Below, in pieces: positions 46,656-48,202 of a stretch of 48,202 nt of DNA; within the stretch, counting starts at the first letter, position 1, and each line of letters opens with the position of its first letter. A program made the translations under genes and the position numbers. The notes beneath the pieces were generated by a model. That model saw only the letters and a program-made list of their open reading frames with translations. It had not been told where the DNA came from and did not search any database. The stretch is from the NCBI GenBank assembly GCA_903896505.1, contig CAITXU010000120.1, positions 1 to 48,202 of the forward strand, given 5' to 3'. This DNA is from an uncultured Verrucomicrobiota bacterium (lineage in GTDB: Bacteria; Verrucomicrobiota; Verrucomicrobiia; Limisphaerales; UBA9464).

Positions 46656-46730
46656 TCATCCCTCCGACTCCAAAATCCGCTTCAGAGCCGTAAACTCCTC
46701 CCGGCATGCCGGACAAAGCGCCAGTCCCCT
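46656..46730 (-). CDS. Possible short CxxC peptide in frame after the cysteine desulfurase stop
   Basis: Directly after the TAA of the cysteine desulfurase gene the same frame stays open for 24 codons and reads LALCPACREEFTALKRILES before TGA. It contains a zinc-knuckle-like CPAC and an amphipathic helix but no ATG, GTG or TTG before the CPAC segment. It may be a remnant of a separate zinc-ribbon gene, or an ancestral C-terminal tail cut off by a stop. Confidence 0.25.
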   Translation of the reverse strand, partial: RGLALCPACREEFTALKRILESEG

Positions 46731-48020
46731 TTAGGAGACAGCCGGAGCGTGCTCTTCCGCGAGGGCCTCTGCCAAGTCCGACTCATGCTTTTCCCGGGCG
46801 GCCTCAATATCGTAGGACTCGTTGTCCGGGTGCTCGGGATTCAGAGGAGAGATGTCCCTGAGTTTCTGGATGATGCGCGGCAGATGTTGAATCAGGTAGT
46901 CCACGTCTTCGCTGGTATTGTAAATCCCGAGGCTGAATCGGACCGATCCGCGAGCCCGCATCGGGGGCAGCCCCATGGCCATCAGCACGTGAGAGGGGTC
47001 GAGAGAGCCAGTGGTGCAGGCGCTGCCCGAGCTGGCGCAAATCCCCAGCTGGTCCAACAGCAGGAGAATGGCTTCGGCCTCGACGAAATCGAAGGCGACA
47101 TTGGCGGTGTTGGGAAGCCGTAGCTCCTTGTTGCCGTTGCGGACGGTGTTGGGAATTCGTGCTAAAATGAAGTCTTCCAGGCGGTCCCTCAATGCCCGCA
47201 CCCGGGTGTTTTCCTCCACCAAGGTGCTCATGGCCAGCTCGGCCGCCCGGCCAAAGGCAACAATATTGGGAACGCTTTCCGTGCCGCCCCGGCGACCCTT
47301 TTCCTGGTGCCCGCCAATGAGGTAGGGCTGATACTTGGTCCGCCGCTTCACGTACAACATGCCGACGCCCTTCGGGGCGTGCAGCTTGTGGGCGCTCAGG
47401 CTCAGGAAATCCACCCCCAGCGCCTTCACGTCCAACTTCAATTTCCCGGGGATCTGAACCGCATCGGTATGGAACAAGACCCCACGGCTGCGACAGATGG
47501 CCGCGATCTCCTCAATCGGGAACAGGACGCCCGTCTCGTTGTTGGCGTACATGACGGAGACGATGGCCGTGTCGGGACGGATCGATTTCTCCAAGAGATG
47601 GACGTCCAACAGACCGTCGCTTTCCACCGGCAGATAGGTCACGTCATACCCACGCTTCTGGAGGTACTCCCCAAAATTGATGTTGGCGGAATGCTCCACC
47701 TTGGTCGTGATGACATGCTTCTTCCCGGGATTCATGTAGAGGGCCGAATGAATCGCCGAGTTATTGGATTCGGTGCCGCAACTGGTGAAGACCACTTCTT
47801 TGGGGTCCGATCCAATCAGCGCCGCCACCTTTTCACGGGCGGACTCGACATGGCCGTGGACCGCCGCACCAAAGCGGTAGGCACTGCTCGGGTTTCCCCA
47901 CCATTGCTCCAGAAAGGGCAGCATGGCCGCCACCACTTCGGGCGCGATGCGCGTGGTGGCATTGTTATCGAAGTAGTAGACCTTCTCGTTGGAGACCGTC
48001 GCAGGGGAAAAGCTCGTCAT
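46731..48020 (-). CDS. Cysteine desulfurase (NifS/IscS type)
   Basis: A 429-residue cytoplasmic PLP enzyme that takes sulfur from cysteine for Fe-S clusters and other cofactors. The start has VYYFDNNATTRIAPEV (15-30); the lysine that binds PLP is K212 in SAHKLHAPKG; the persulfide cysteine is C335 in SSGSACTTGSLDPSHVL (330-346). The Cys-loop length is that of the class I IscS/NifS type, not SufS. The C-terminal 40 residues are charged and extend beyond IscS. No iscU or other cluster-assembly genes are adjacent, so it may serve several pathways. Its downstream frame contains the short CPAC peptide described separately. Confidence 0.92.
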   Translation of the reverse strand: MTSFSPATVSNEKVYYFDNNATTRIAPEVVAAMLPFLEQWWGNPSSAYRFGAAVHGHVESAREKVAALIGSDPKEVVFTSCGTESNNSAIHSALYMNPGKKHVITTKVEHSANINFGEYLQKRGYDVTYLPVESDGLLDVHLLEKSIRPDTAIVSVMYANNETGVLFPIEEIAAICRSRGVLFHTDAVQIPGKLKLDVKALGVDFLSLSAHKLHAPKGVGMLYVKRRTKYQPYLIGGHQEKGRRGGTESVPNIVAFGRAAELAMSTLVEENTRVRALRDRLEDFILARIPNTVRNGNKELRLPNTANVAFDFVEAEAILLLLDQLGICASSGSACTTGSLDPSHVLMAMGLPPMRARGSVRFSLGIYNTSEDVDYLIQHLPRIIQKLRDISPLNPEHPDNESYDIEAAREKHESDLAEALAEEHAPAVS

Positions 48021-48202
48021 AAATCGTCAAAGCGGACAAAAAGACTCCGGTAAGGTATGCGGCACGCCCAAGGACGCAAGCGGGAGTCGAAGGTTGTGTC
48101 ACCGCAGCCGCACAATGTAGCGCAGGTTTTCAAACCTGACGGGCCGTTGACCAGTCCCGATGCCTTGGGACGAGGTCCAGGATGCCGACAGGAATGTCGG
48201 CG
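48021..48202. repeat. Hairpin-rich spacer at the right window edge
   Basis: Three small inverted repeats follow each other: CAGGTTT/AAACCTG (48123-48138), GTCCC/GGGAC (48155-48172) and GCCGAC/GTCGGC (48184-48201). The last resembles 18755-18772, so another composite repeat probably begins here and is cut by the window end. No promoter was recognised for the desulfurase gene. Confidence 0.5.

Overview
The window reads as a chromosomal piece of a verrucomicrobial bacterium, probably of the Pedosphaera/Limisphaerales type. This is inferred from gene content, not from a marker gene: a partial H-X9-DG pseudopilin-like protein, a PEP-CTERM surface protein, an ECF-type sigma factor next to a zinc-ribbon Ser/Thr kinase, moderately high GC, and intergenic spaces filled with dispersed hairpin repeats. 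No rRNA, tRNA or CRISPR was recognised.

Layout. 1-2.5 kb: end of an H-X9-DG protein, a beta-hydroxyacid dehydrogenase, a poorly coding stretch and a 5'-truncated REP-associated tyrosine transposase. 2.5-6.7 kb (minus strand): an ArsR-methyltransferase fusion regulator, purC, a CDF cation transporter and argG. The regulator is divergent from metK and ahcY (6.8-9.5 kb), which end at a strong intrinsic terminator; regulator plus metK-ahcY look like a self-contained S-adenosylmethionine-cycle module. 9.7-17.3 kb: a receiver-HPt protein, a small unknown protein, zwf, hisD, a PEP-CTERM protein and a DsbD-like thiol-disulfide transporter. 17.3-19.0 kb: repeats, including perfect 78-bp tandem units. 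19.0-28.2 kb: a secreted esterase coupled to gdhA, a dGTPase-like HD hydrolase overlapping a glycosyltransferase, a Cfa-like methyltransferase, a GT87-like membrane glycosyltransferase and a heptosyltransferase-like GT9 enzyme, suggesting envelope lipid and glycan work.

28.7-37.5 kb is the most unusual part. A three-gene minus-strand operon encodes two short proteins that share an HFAR motif and a DyP-type peroxidase. It diverges from a 1588-residue protein that fuses a GMC flavin oxidoreductase to a membrane-embedded patatin-like lipase. I infer a membrane lipid-oxidation system: the patatin part releases a lipid product, the GMC part oxidises it (possibly forming H2O2), and DyP uses the peroxide. 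The spacer between the two arms holds decayed pieces of a choice-of-anchor D protein and of a Ser/Thr kinase related to the intact kinase 8 kb away.

37.7-48.0 kb: ECF sigma factor, Ser/Thr kinase, M29 aminopeptidase, mazG, proB, M42 aminopeptidase, a uracil-DNA-glycosylase-family protein and a NifS/IscS cysteine desulfurase, mostly housekeeping. At least three families of dispersed repeats occupy the gaps at 17.6, 18.6, 25.6, 28.4, 38.6, 46.4 and 48.1 kb.
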